A stretch of 64,000 bases of DNA from UMGS363 sp051881815 (GTDB lineage Bacteria; Bacillota; Clostridia; Oscillospirales; Ruminococcaceae), in contig JBJEQP010000021.1 of assembly GCA_051881815.1 (NCBI GenBank), positions 14,547-78,546 on the forward strand, in the 5' to 3' direction. The notes under the pieces were generated by a model. That model did not search any database and was not told the origin of the DNA. It saw only the letters and a program-made list of their open reading frames with translations. The stretch's first letter is position 1. Every line of letters begins with the position of its first letter. This document shows positions 52,848 through 61,665 of this stretch, piece after piece. The position numbers were made by a program, and so were the translations under genes.

Positions 52848-53099
52848 TCAGCCTTTAAGCCCTCTTGACTGTCTGTCCATATCCTCAACCACGATATCGT
52901 AGATCTCACCGAGAGATGCACAATATTCAAGCACCTTCCACGGTTCGTTCGTGTGATAGTGGATCTTTATCAGTTCCTCATCGCCTACCGCGAGCAGACT
53001 GTCGCCTTTAAAATTCTCACGGAAATATTCATCTATCTTATCTTCGTCAAGGTCTGTTCCTTCAATAAGAAGCTGTGTGTCGTAACGAAATTCTATCAT
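52848..53099 (-). CDS. Stand-alone FakA/YloV C-terminal-like domain
   Basis: This 83-residue protein matches the C-terminal region of FakA/YloV-type proteins: EFRYDTQLLIEGTDLDEDKIDEYF, GDSLLAVGDEELIKIHYHTNEPWKVLEYCASLGEIYDIVVEDMDRQ. The kinase (DAK2) part is absent. It begins four bases after the DHH phosphoesterase stop, so the two are coupled. It may be a partner protein for fatty-acid kinase or an unrelated binding module. Confidence 0.82.
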   Translation of the reverse strand: MIEFRYDTQLLIEGTDLDEDKIDEYFRENFKGDSLLAVGDEELIKIHYHTNEPWKVLEYCASLGEIYDIVVEDMDRQSRGLKG

Positions 53100-53103
53100 T
53101 TTA

Positions 53104-54024
53104 TTATTCCTTTATTCCGTTGACAAGCTCATCGAGCATCTTCGGGAGCTGTTCGTCCATATTGTCATCGCTGAACTGGCAGGTGCCGACAGCCTTGTGT
53201 CCGCCGCCGCCGTATTTGAGCATAAGATGACCTACATCGACATTCGATGTTCTGTTAAGTACGGAGTAGCCTACAGCTGCGCTGCATCCGAGACCGCCCT
53301 TGCCCTTTACGATCCATGCGGAGATGTTCTGCTCGGGATAGAGGCTGTAGATAAGGAATCTGTTGCCCGAATAGATCGGGTCAACGCCGCGGAGATCGGT
53401 GATGATAACATCCTTTTCCGTGCGTGTGTTAGCCTTTACCATTTCAATGAACTTTTCGGTCTGCTCATTATATACCTCGATACGCTCTTTTACATCCGGG
53501 AGTGCAAGTATCTCGGCTGTATTCATAGTGCGGCAGCAGTCGATAAGCTTTTCCATGAGCTGATAGTTAGAGATCGTGAAGTTTCTCCATCTTCCGAGAC
53601 CGGTTCTCGGGTCCATAAGGAAGCCGATAAGTATCCAGCCCTCGGGGTGAAGTATTTCCTCTTTCGTAAGGTTTCCGCTGTCTACCTTGTCAACAGCTTC
53701 CATCATTTCGTCATAGTGTGAGAAGCGTTCCTCGCCGCCGTAGTAATCATAGATGATCCTTGCGCAGGAAGGTGTAAGGCGGCTTTCACCGACAAACTTG
53801 CCCTCAAGCTGATTTCTTTCAAACTCGCTGGAGTGGTGGTCGAACCAAAGTCCGCAGCCTTCAACAAAAGGAACGTTTGCAAGGCAGTCATCCTTTGTGA
53901 TCTCAACGAGTCCGTCCTGAAGGTCCTTCGGGTGAACAAACTTCCAGTTGTCGATAACTCCTACGTCCTTGAGCAGAGCACCGCAAGCAAGTCCGTCAAA
54001 ATCAGAGCGTGTAATAAGTCTCAT
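53104..54024 (-). CDS. DHH-family phosphoesterase
   Basis: This 306-residue protein has TRSDFDGLACGALL (motif I), GLWFDHHSSE (DHH motif) and a C-terminal DHHA1-like GGGGHKAVGTCQF. It should cleave phosphoester or phosphoanhydride bonds with Mn2+; the substrate (nanoRNA, cyclic dinucleotide or polyphosphate) is unknown. It differs clearly from NrnA at 45433. It is paired with the FakA C-terminal-like gene. Confidence 0.9.
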   Translation of the reverse strand: MRLITRSDFDGLACGALLKDVGVIDNWKFVHPKDLQDGLVEITKDDCLANVPFVEGCGLWFDHHSSEFERNQLEGKFVGESRLTPSCARIIYDYYGGEERFSHYDEMMEAVDKVDSGNLTKEEILHPEGWILIGFLMDPRTGLGRWRNFTISNYQLMEKLIDCCRTMNTAEILALPDVKERIEVYNEQTEKFIEMVKANTRTEKDVIITDLRGVDPIYSGNRFLIYSLYPEQNISAWIVKGKGGLGCSAAVGYSVLNRTSNVDVGHLMLKYGGGGHKAVGTCQFSDDNMDEQLPKMLDELVNGIKE

Positions 54025-54212
54025 ATATCAACTCTCCTTGAAAAGAATTTAAGATTCGAAATAATATTTCATTAATAAAAATATTATATTACATTTCCGA
54101 AGCTTTTTCAAGATTTTACAATAAATTTATTAAAAGATTGTGTAAAAAGTCAATAAACAGCCATTTTTTTCGTCAAGTTCACAATCTGTTTCTTTTATCA
54201 ACGGCGGCAAAG

Positions 54213-54710
54213 TCATTTCAAAGCTTCTCCCCATACTTCAATAAGCTTTTCAAGTGAAAATGCAGCGTTAGCAGGACTTGTCGAGGGCATCACGCTCACC
54301 ATTTCAAGGAGTGAGCTGTCCTGATATTTCCGAAAGAACCGTTCAGCTGTTTTTCCGTTTAGAACGATCCTTGAAATTTGAGAATCTGCGATTATACTGC
54401 CTATATCCGCAGGAGTGACGTTCCTTATGCTGCTGTCGCTTGAGCCGACAATATCGCAGGCGTAAATAACATCGTAAAGTGCGATCTCATGCCGTTCAAG
54501 CAGAGCTTTTTTCTCGGGGATATCATTAGGAACAGCTTCGCCGTAAACAGCGGCAAGCATCTTCCAGAACCGATTATGCGGATGGCCGTAAAAGAATCCC
54601 TGCTCCCTTGATTTTACGGACGGAAAGCTGCCGAGAATCAGCAGCTTTGAACTGCTTTTGTAAAAAGGCGGAAAGCTGTGAGTGATGTGACGGTATTCGT
54701 TGTTTTTCAT
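54213..54710 (-). CDS. DNA-deoxyinosine glycosylase (UDG superfamily)
   Basis: This 165-residue protein has LLILGSFPSVKSREQGFFYGHPHNRFWKML as the motif 1 region and SVMPSTSPANA as motif 2, as in hypoxanthine-DNA glycosylases of the uracil-DNA glycosylase superfamily. It should remove deaminated adenine from DNA. It starts directly at the esterase stop codon. Confidence 0.9.
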   Translation of the reverse strand: MKNNEYRHITHSFPPFYKSSSKLLILGSFPSVKSREQGFFYGHPHNRFWKMLAAVYGEAVPNDIPEKKALLERHEIALYDVIYACDIVGSSDSSIRNVTPADIGSIIADSQISRIVLNGKTAERFFRKYQDSSLLEMVSVMPSTSPANAAFSLEKLIEVWGEALK

Positions 54711-55478
54711 TTACTCTTCCCCAAACATCATCCCGACAAACTTTTCCGTGTATTCATTCCAGAAGGTCATATCGTGAGTGCCCTTGCTTTCAAGATAGAC
54801 ATGAGGTGCGCCGATGCTTTCAAGATAGCGGTGGAATGTTCTGTTATTCTCAATGAGAAAATCCTCCGTTCCGCAGCTCATGAAGATCTTCGGCAGCTTT
54901 CCGTCATCAAGCAGCTTTTTCGCAAGCACCTCGGGATTGCTGTCACGCTCTTCCACCGTTTCAAGATCTCCGAAGCACTCGTGATAATAATCATAATTTG
55001 CAACGCCGTTATCTTCGCCGGGCTTCATGTGTGCGATCTCGTGAACGATAAGCGCCGATGACATTGCCGCCGTTTTGCCGAAGTTCTCGGGATATGCCAA
55101 GGCTGTGTGCAAAGCGCCGAAGCCGCCCATCGAAAGTCCCATTATATATGTTTCATCCGCATTCATCGCAAGTCCGAAGGTGCTGCGGACATGACCGACA
55201 AGCTCGCTGCCGACCAGCGTACAGTATTTATGCCCCGCAGAAAGCCCATCCAGCCAGAAGCCGTTCTCGCCGTTCGGAGCGACTATCGCAAAGTTATATT
55301 TCTTCAAAAGGTGCTCGGGCACCCAGCTTCCCGAGTCGCCCGTATAGCCGTGAAGAAGGAAAAGCGTTCTCATTCTTCCGTCCGTCTTTCCGTCACGGGG
55401 ATCATTGGGGATATAAACCTTATATTCGATCTTCCTGTTGAGCGCATCGGAAAAATATCTTACACTTATTTCAGCCAT
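54711..55478 (-). CDS. Esterase of the EstA/putative esterase family
   Basis: This 255-residue alpha/beta hydrolase has the nucleophile Ser116 in MGLSMGGFGALH, the oxyanion region LFLLHGYTGD, and a C-terminal His in GTHDMTFWNEY. It has no signal peptide, so it is cytoplasmic. Members cut acetyl, feruloyl or short-chain esters. It follows a GH43 gene by 53 bases, suggesting deacylation of imported plant oligosaccharides. Confidence 0.88.
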   Translation of the reverse strand: MAEISVRYFSDALNRKIEYKVYIPNDPRDGKTDGRMRTLFLLHGYTGDSGSWVPEHLLKKYNFAIVAPNGENGFWLDGLSAGHKYCTLVGSELVGHVRSTFGLAMNADETYIMGLSMGGFGALHTALAYPENFGKTAAMSSALIVHEIAHMKPGEDNGVANYDYYHECFGDLETVEERDSNPEVLAKKLLDDGKLPKIFMSCGTEDFLIENNRTFHRYLESIGAPHVYLESKGTHDMTFWNEYTEKFVGMMFGEE

Positions 55479-55531
55479 TTCATCGTTCTCCGTTTCTTCG
55501 GTTATTCTTTAAGGAAGTACGATTTAAATTC

Positions 55532-57010
55532 TTACTTGGTAAATTCGATCTCCATAAGCTCGGTGGTGCTTGTTCCGTTATATGTGAGGAAAAGAGAATG
55601 ATCTCCTTCGGAAACATTGAGCTTTGCAGAAGTCTTTACCCATGTATCGGACGGAGTAACAGAAATCCTTCCGAGAGTGCTTCCGTTTTCATCGGTAACG
55701 GCATAAGAGCCTTCGCCCTCTCCTCTTACAGTAAGCGCAAGAGTTACATCGGAGCTGAATTTGAAATACTTATAGCCGATAAGCGTTCCGTCAGAAATTT
55801 CTGCGATAAATCTTCCCGTTTCATCGTTATTGCAGTTCGGGAAGCTTTCGGTGAATATCCTGTTTGAGCCGTGCGGCATATTTCCGTTCGTGATATTGCA
55901 GGCGATACCTGCGGGATATTTGCCCTCTGCGATAAGTGCGCCGCCGTTAAGTCCGCAGGAGGTGACGCATACCTGCTCGATGCTGCCGTCCGGCTTTATC
56001 TCTATCCTTTCGGCGCAGGCCTGTCTGCTGTAATCGGACTTATGGGTAAGGCGGTGATAGAAAACATACCACTGACCGTTGATGCACTCGATGCTGCCGT
56101 GAGTTGTGCCCGTCATGTTGAGCTTGTCGGCTGCTGTTCTTCCGTTGAAGCCTACATCGCCGTTGGAAACGATAGTACCGCCGAACACGAAATCCCTGTC
56201 GGGATAGTCGCTCGTTGCATAGCAAAGCTCGTGGTTAAGCTGTGAAGAATAGATAAAGTAATACTTATCGCCGACTTTTCTTATAGAGCTTGCCTCGAAG
56301 AACGGGTGAGCTTCAAAGGAGGTACCCTTGACCTTGTAAGGGGTGATATGAACGGGTTCGCTTGCAACTGTCATCATATCGTCGCCGACAGTGACCATGC
56401 AGGGTCCCATTACGCTGCCCTCGGTGGTGAGTATCTCTTCACGGCTCTTGTTGAACATACTCATTTCCGAGGAAATATAACCTTCGTTGCCTTCAAAATC
56501 GTCACGCTCTTCAAAATCATACTGTGTGCCGTAGTAAATCCTTATAACGCCGTTGTCGTTGATAACACCGGGGTCAAAGCATACAAATTTTTTCATCGGC
56601 GTACCGTCTGGATAGCGAACACAGCCGATATATTCAAACGGTCCCTGCGGCTTGTCGCTGACTGCCACGCTGATAGGTCCCCAGTAGCCGCCCACGCCGT
56701 CCTTGCCCGACATACAATAATAGAGATAATATCTGCCGTCATTTCCCTTTACAACATCGGGAGCGTACATGAACGGTCTTTCGCTGTGATCGGGATCCTG
56801 CTGCGCACGGTAGCTCACGCCCTCGCATCTCCAATCTGTGAGATCGTCAACGGGAGCGGAATAGACGGTATAATCGAGCATACAGAAGGTTTCGCCGCCC
56901 TCCTTGTCGTGAGAACCGTAGAGATAAACTCTGTCGCCAAAAACGTGAGGTTCTCCGTCGGGTATGCACACATCAAGCGGAAGAATAGGATTGTATATCT
57001 GTTTTTTCAT
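55532..57010 (-). CDS. GH43-family glycosidase with C-terminal CBM6-like domain
   Basis: This 492-residue protein lacks a signal peptide. The N-terminal five-bladed propeller starts NPILPLDVCIPDGEPHVFGDRVYLYGSHD (general-base Asp region), with FMYAPDVVKGNDGRYYLYYCM and SFEAHPFFEASSIRKVGDKYYFIYS (general-acid Glu region). The last 120 residues are a beta-sandwich (YKYFKFSSDVTLALTVRGEG, SEGDHSLFLTYNGTST). It probably removes arabinose or xylose from imported oligosaccharides. Confidence 0.9.
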   Translation of the reverse strand: MKKQIYNPILPLDVCIPDGEPHVFGDRVYLYGSHDKEGGETFCMLDYTVYSAPVDDLTDWRCEGVSYRAQQDPDHSERPFMYAPDVVKGNDGRYYLYYCMSGKDGVGGYWGPISVAVSDKPQGPFEYIGCVRYPDGTPMKKFVCFDPGVINDNGVIRIYYGTQYDFEERDDFEGNEGYISSEMSMFNKSREEILTTEGSVMGPCMVTVGDDMMTVASEPVHITPYKVKGTSFEAHPFFEASSIRKVGDKYYFIYSSQLNHELCYATSDYPDRDFVFGGTIVSNGDVGFNGRTAADKLNMTGTTHGSIECINGQWYVFYHRLTHKSDYSRQACAERIEIKPDGSIEQVCVTSCGLNGGALIAEGKYPAGIACNITNGNMPHGSNRIFTESFPNCNNDETGRFIAEISDGTLIGYKYFKFSSDVTLALTVRGEGEGSYAVTDENGSTLGRISVTPSDTWVKTSAKLNVSEGDHSLFLTYNGTSTTELMEIEFTK

Positions 57011-57027
57011 AAAATCATCGTCCTTTT

Positions 57028-57190
57028 TATACTAATCTTTAATCGTTCTATAGACAAAGCCGACAGATAGAATAATTCCAATCAAGAAAAACGACTGCAG
57101 CAAGGCTTGCCGCCTTGCAAAGGAGTTTGACGCAGAGTGGAATTATTATAGCCGAGGATTTGTCTATAGGTTGATTAAAGATTAGTATTA
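57028..57190. repeat. Family 2 long-palindrome element, copy B (inverted to copy A)
   Basis: TACTAATCTTTAATC and GATTAAAGATTAGTA are perfect terminal inverted repeats. The inner arms and central GCAAGGCTTGCCGCCTTGC hairpin match 34352-34512 in reverse. It begins 17 bases upstream of the GH43 start, inside its leader. Confidence 0.88.
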
Positions 57191-57280
57191 GTATATATTT
57201 CTTATAAATCAAGTATATACTATCCGGATATTATTGTCAACATCAAACAAAACCGCAGAAATTTTTTTTACAAATATAAA

Positions 57281-57345
57281 GACCGCCGAATATAGTTCAG
57301 CACTCCAAAATCATTATAGGTGCGAACTGAAATCGGCGGTCACAG
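57281..57345 (-). terminator. galE terminator
   Basis: GACCGCCGA..TAGTTC..GCAC pairs with GTGC..GAACTGA..TCGGCGGTC to make a long bulged stem. On the minus strand it is followed by TTTATATTTG and a T-rich stretch. Confidence 0.78.
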
Positions 57346-57349
57346 TTTA

Positions 57350-58339
57350 TTATTCTTCGAATCCGTTCGGGTGGTTCTTGTGCCAGTTCCATGCGTCGCC
57401 GATGATGTTTTCAAGGCTTGCATGAGTCGGGTTCCAGCCGAGGACTTTTCTTGCCTTTTCGCTTGATGCAACAAGACGTGCTGGGTCGCCCGCTCTCTTC
57501 GGAGATTCGACCTCGGGAATAGGATGGTCCGTTACCTTTCGAGCGGTTTCGATAACCTCACGAACGGAGTAGCCGACGCCGTTGCCGAGATTGAAGATGT
57601 TGCTTTCATTGCCTTCACGAAGATACTTAACTGCAAGTATATGAGCCTGCGCAAGGTCGGTAACGTGGATATAGTCACGGATGCAGGTTCCGTCCGGAGT
57701 ATCGTAATCGGTACCGAAGATCGAAATGCTCTCACGCTTGCCGTTCGGCACCTGGAGAATAAGCGGAATTAGGTGGCTTTCGGGATTATGAGCTTCGCCT
57801 ATCGTGCCGCTCTCGTCTGCGCCGCAGGCATTGAAGTAACGGAGTGAAACATAGCGGAGTCCGTGCGCTTTTGATGTCCAGTAGAACATCTTTTCCATAG
57901 CAAGCTTTGTTTCACCGTAAGGATTTGTCGGAAGGGTGCGGTCCGTTTCAAGTATCGGGATGTTCTCGGGTTCGCCGTATGTAGCAGCCGTTGACGAGAA
58001 CACGATCTTGTCAATATGATGCTCAACCATTGAATCGAGAAGCACTTTAGTTCCGCAAAGGTTATTGTCATAATATTTGAGAGGGTTTGTAACGCTCTCG
58101 CCTACGAGGGAAAATGCTGCAAAGTGGATAACAGCGTCGATCTTTTCCTTTGTAAAGAGATCATCGAGGAAAGCCTTGTCGTGGATATCTCCCCGGTAGA
58201 ACTTTGCGCCCTCGGGGACAGCCTTAATATGACCTGTTGCAAGGTTATCGGCAACTACTACCTCCTCCCCTGCTCTTACAAGCTCAAGTGCGGTGTGCGA
58301 GCCGATGTAACCTGCTCCGCCAAGTACAAGAATACTCAT
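57350..58339 (-). CDS. galE: UDP-glucose 4-epimerase
   Basis: This 329-residue SDR enzyme has the NAD loop GGAGYIG (residues 7-13), the Ser/Thr stretch FSSTAATYG, and the catalytic Tyr141-xxx-Lys145 in NPYGETKLAMEK. It interconverts UDP-glucose and UDP-galactose. It has its own terminator. Confidence 0.96.
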   Translation of the reverse strand: MSILVLGGAGYIGSHTALELVRAGEEVVVADNLATGHIKAVPEGAKFYRGDIHDKAFLDDLFTKEKIDAVIHFAAFSLVGESVTNPLKYYDNNLCGTKVLLDSMVEHHIDKIVFSSTAATYGEPENIPILETDRTLPTNPYGETKLAMEKMFYWTSKAHGLRYVSLRYFNACGADESGTIGEAHNPESHLIPLILQVPNGKRESISIFGTDYDTPDGTCIRDYIHVTDLAQAHILAVKYLREGNESNIFNLGNGVGYSVREVIETARKVTDHPIPEVESPKRAGDPARLVASSEKARKVLGWNPTHASLENIIGDAWNWHKNHPNGFEE

Positions 58340-58461
58340 TGTTCTTACTCCTTTTCAAATCATTAAACTTCCACCGATCAGCTGTGCGGAAAAATTTAGC
58401 TTTGTGGATTTTCTATCTTCAAATATTATATCATCTTTTTTTCGGTTTGTAAAGAGCGGAT

Positions 58462-58598
58462 TTATGTTTTTGGCAGTCCTGCATTTAGAAAATCACCAAT
58501 GATCCTGTTCACCTCTTCGGAGGCGTTCTCATTTGATACCAATAAAAAGTTTTTCCTCTTTCGGAACATACATATTTTTCTTCAAGTTCGGTTTTCAT
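58462..58598 (-). pseudogene. Decayed alpha/beta-hydrolase gene (internal deletion)
   Basis: The minus strand starts MKTELEEKYVCSERGKTFYWY in one frame and continues in another frame as VSNENASEEVNRIIGDFLNAGLPKT and a stop. The first part looks like the start, and the second like the end, of a small alpha/beta hydrolase; the 200 or so residues between are missing. It lies next to an intact esterase. Confidence 0.6.
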
Positions 58599-58621
58599 AG
58601 CTTATCTCTCCAATACAAGTT

Positions 58622-59542
58622 TCAGGGAAAAGACTTTATCCAACCGGTAACACCTTCGGGAAGCGCCTCACAATACGGCGTATTGTCATCATACATAAGA
58701 TCTGCCTGAATTTGTGTGATAATACAGTGCTGACCCATCTCAATGCCGAAATATAACGATGCGATCCCCTTATCTCCGTTTCTTACCCATTCGGGGAAAA
58801 AGCATATAATGTTATCATAACTGTTCAGCTCATCTATCCTTGAGATAATATTTTCGCTAAAGCAACCAAACTCGTCATGCTTTCCGACCGCATAGACTAT
58901 CTTAACGTTATTCTTCTGCAGTTCCTTCAATATTTCGGAAGAAGGTATATAGTCTGCCGATACAGGCATTGCGCCCGTAAAAAAGTTCGGGTATGCTTCT
59001 ATCATCTTCCAGGACATAAAGCCGCCGCTGCTTCCGCCGAGCACGAAAACGCCCGAAATACTGTCCTTATACTTTTCGATCGTTTCATCAGCCATTTTTT
59101 TAATAAGCGGAACATATTCGGGACACCAGCTGTCTGCCAGATCACCGTTTTCATCACGCTTTTCGTTGGCAAGCGGCACAAGAATGAACGCTCCGCCCAT
59201 TTTTTGCTGATATTCTTCGGACGCAAACATCTCTGCGCCGCTGTGACCGATACATTTTCTTCCGTCAAGCGCATTTGTTGCACCATGAATAAAGATGAGC
59301 AGAGGATATTTTTTTGTTTTTTCCATACCGTTTTTCAGAGGGTCATAAAAATAGTATGTGATCTCATCAAACGGTTTAGCCGCGCTCTCACAGACGCATT
59401 TTTTCTCTTCAAACAGTTCAAGATATTTTCCGCCCGAATAAGACGGCATATAGCTGATATGGTCATCCTCACCCATGTACTTTGCCCATTCCGGCGTAAC
59501 GTGATCTACTTTTGTTTCTTCGCTGAATTCCATTACTTTCAT
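58622..59542 (-). CDS. Alpha/beta-hydrolase esterase
   Basis: This 306-residue protein has YPLLIFIHGATNA (oxyanion region), the nucleophile Ser172 in LGGSSGGFMSW, and His in GQHCII. No signal peptide. It resembles Firmicute esterase/prolyl-oligopeptidase-like proteins; the substrate is unknown. AGGAGAG precedes the ATG. Confidence 0.85.
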   Translation of the reverse strand: MKVMEFSEETKVDHVTPEWAKYMGEDDHISYMPSYSGGKYLELFEEKKCVCESAAKPFDEITYYFYDPLKNGMEKTKKYPLLIFIHGATNALDGRKCIGHSGAEMFASEEYQQKMGGAFILVPLANEKRDENGDLADSWCPEYVPLIKKMADETIEKYKDSISGVFVLGGSSGGFMSWKMIEAYPNFFTGAMPVSADYIPSSEILKELQKNNVKIVYAVGKHDEFGCFSENIISRIDELNSYDNIICFFPEWVRNGDKGIASLYFGIEMGQHCIITQIQADLMYDDNTPYCEALPEGVTGWIKSFP

Positions 59543-59636
59543 ATAATTCTCTCCTCAAAGCAGATTCATTTTTGATAATTATATCACATACAGCAAGTCT
59601 TTTCAATGTTTTTTAACCGTATTTTTTACATAAAAC

Positions 59637-59676
59637 AAAGCCCTCTGTTCCCGATATCGGAGCAGAGGGTTTTTGA
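59637..59676 (-). terminator. Terminator of the FMN reductase gene
   Basis: CCCTCTG and CAGAGGG pair with an inner CCGATATCGG. On the minus strand the stem is followed by CTTTGTTTTATG, and on the plus strand by TTTTTG. Confidence 0.78.
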
Positions 59677-59735
59677 ATGTGAAAAAAATCAGAACTTATG
59701 TTATACTATGGAAATGCAGAGTAATACGCTTCGCT

Positions 59736-60440
59736 TTAATCAGCGGTATCCCATGGCTTTTTGCCGTCAAGCCAGCCCTGTTCTTTCCAGTATTCCTTTT
59801 CGGACGGCGAAGCTCCCCAACCGTTTTTCTGCATCATTCCCATCATGCTGAAATAGAACCTTGTTTTCAATCCGACTGTCGGCTTTTTATCTGTGTCAAG
59901 CTTTTTGGCGATCCTTGAAGTATCTCTTTCGATCTTTTCTTTTTTCTTTTCGGCTATCCCCTGCCAGTTCATCGCCTGAACGGATATTCCGTATCTGACA
60001 ACATAGGGCACACCCAGATACAGCAGCGCATCGCACACATCCTTTATTGCCGATCTCGTCCCTGCACCTGCGGAAGTGGACACGACGACCGCCCGTTTGC
60101 CAAACATACATTTACGGGGTTTGTGCACCATCCAGTAATCAAATGTCATATCTAAAAGCGATTTCAAAGGAGCTGAAACGTGCATACAGTATGTCGGTGT
60201 CGTGATGACCAGCAGCTCTGCATCCTTTACAGCGTCAAGAATTACTTTCTTTTCTTCATAAAACGGACAGGAGGTATCATCCTCGATACATTTATAGCAG
60301 CCAAGACAAAAATGATTGAGATCCTTCGGAAAAAAGAATTCCTTTACCTCATTTTCTCCCGAAATCTTATCTATTATCATTCGTCCGATGTGATATGTGC
60401 TGCCTTTATGATTCTGTCCGTTAAGCATTACTATCTTCAT
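59736..60440 (-). CDS. NADPH-dependent FMN reductase/flavodoxin-fold protein
   Basis: This 234-residue protein has the FMN-phosphate loop LNGQNHKGSTYHI, the cysteine-rich CLGCYKCIEDDTSCPF and TTPTYCMHVSAPLKSLLD. It is likely a flavin-dependent oxidoreductase. Its last codons coincide with the dispersed motif TTAATCAGC, so its C-terminus may have been altered by that repeat. It starts nine bases after the acyltransferase stop. Confidence 0.87.
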   Translation of the reverse strand: MKIVMLNGQNHKGSTYHIGRMIIDKISGENEVKEFFFPKDLNHFCLGCYKCIEDDTSCPFYEEKKVILDAVKDAELLVITTPTYCMHVSAPLKSLLDMTFDYWMVHKPRKCMFGKRAVVVSTSAGAGTRSAIKDVCDALLYLGVPYVVRYGISVQAMNWQGIAEKKKEKIERDTSRIAKKLDTDKKPTVGLKTRFYFSMMGMMQKNGWGASPSEKEYWKEQGWLDGKKPWDTAD

Positions 60441-60449
60441 CTGTCTGCC

Positions 60450-61229
60450 TTATTGGTGAGCGTGATATTTTCTTACCTTATGCTCATCATCCAAAACCGT
60501 TTCTCTTGCTTTCCTGCCTGTTACCTTTTCAAATGAATTCTCCGCTTCGATAACTTTTTCGATCCAAAGCTTCTTATATGGAGCATAATCACGGCACGAT
60601 TTCGGAACGCTGATCGGTTCGCCGAACACGATACGGTTCACTTCTCCCTCTACCGCCTGTTCGAGAAAAGCAGGCAGAACGGGGATCCCTAAACTCTTTG
60701 CAAGCCAGAAAGTACCGTCCTCAATGTCTTCGGGTACATCTTTATTGATATCATATATAGTTCCCTGCGCAAAAATGAGAAAATGCTTCGGCTTTTCTCC
60801 TTCCTGGAACCACTTTTTAGCTTTTTTCAATGTTTCGACAGCGCCGAATGAGCTTGAACGATTAACGGGCATGACCTTTTCAAGCTCCATTACCGGCAAT
60901 ATTTCCTTTGGAATAGAAACGCCGTTGAAGCAATTCTCTTTCGCAAAGACAAAAAGCTGCGGATAGCCCTGCAGTACGGTGTGCATGACTTCATAGTAAA
61001 AGCTTAACAATAACGGCGCATCGGAATCCGTAAGATGATTCGTTGCGATTATGTAAGAATTTTTCTGAAAATCATCGGGAAGATTATACCATTTGAAATG
61101 ATACAGCTCTAAAAGCTGTTTCTTTATTTCAATGTCTTTTTCCATAAGCTTCTCTCTATTGTCTGCGATCTCCGAAATGCTTTTAATGTTTTCTTCTGTA
61201 AATAATGAGCTTGCGCTGAACAAATGCAT
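60450..61229 (-). CDS. PlsC-like acyltransferase family protein
   Basis: The ATG at 61229 follows AGAGGAGAA and gives 259 residues. His65-xxxx-Asp70 in TNHLTDSDAPLL is the acyltransferase HX4D motif, and FAQGTIYD stands where most homologues have FPEGTRS. No membrane segment is obvious. It may transfer acyl groups to a glycerol phosphate or another small acceptor. Confidence 0.78.
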   Translation of the reverse strand: MHLFSASSLFTEENIKSISEIADNREKLMEKDIEIKKQLLELYHFKWYNLPDDFQKNSYIIATNHLTDSDAPLLLSFYYEVMHTVLQGYPQLFVFAKENCFNGVSIPKEILPVMELEKVMPVNRSSSFGAVETLKKAKKWFQEGEKPKHFLIFAQGTIYDINKDVPEDIEDGTFWLAKSLGIPVLPAFLEQAVEGEVNRIVFGEPISVPKSCRDYAPYKKLWIEKVIEAENSFEKVTGRKARETVLDDEHKVRKYHAHQ

Positions 61230-61350
61230 AACAAATTCTCCTCTTATCCTTAATTTTGAAATGTATCCTGTATCATTATACCACATCAGCAAGAATATTT
61301 CAATGATTATTCAAAAAAAGCCTATTGGACTGCAGTATAGTATCATTTTT

Positions 61351-61545
61351 TTACGGTATTTCAATGAGTAAATAAACAATGAAATTTCTATGAAAATGTG
61401 GTCGTAATCACCGTATTTTACTGTAGGAAACGGGTCGCCCGTCACGTTTTTTTATGGTATCGATAATATCGGGACGGGAAACCCGCCCTCTGCAATAGTT
61501 TGTTAATAATTTTGCAAGAAATAATTCACTTATTAAAACACCGTA
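61351..61545. repeat. Family 3 MITE-like element, copy B (inverted to copy A)
   Basis: GTATTTCAATGAGT starts the element, and the GC-rich core GGGACGGGAAACCCGCC with ACGGGTCGCCCGTCACG matches the complement of 15426-15635. The right end (CACTTATTAAAACACCGT) is degenerate. It lies in the upstream region of the chemotaxis receptor. Confidence 0.82.
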
Positions 61546-61564
61546 ATCATTTTTTAATAAGGTA

Positions 61565-61593
61565 TTGACTTTTTCGTAGTAAAATGCTAATAT
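61565..61593 (+). promoter_or_regulatory. Promoter of the chemotaxis receptor gene
   Basis: TTGACT (61565-61570) and TAATAT (61588-61593), with an overlapping TATAAT at 61591-61596, lie about 70 bases before the start. Confidence 0.6.
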
Positions 61594-61665
61594 AATAATG
61601 CAGCGTATTTTTTGACAGTTTTATTAAAAAGTCTTGGAAAAAGTTCAAAAAATAGGGGGATTGTT

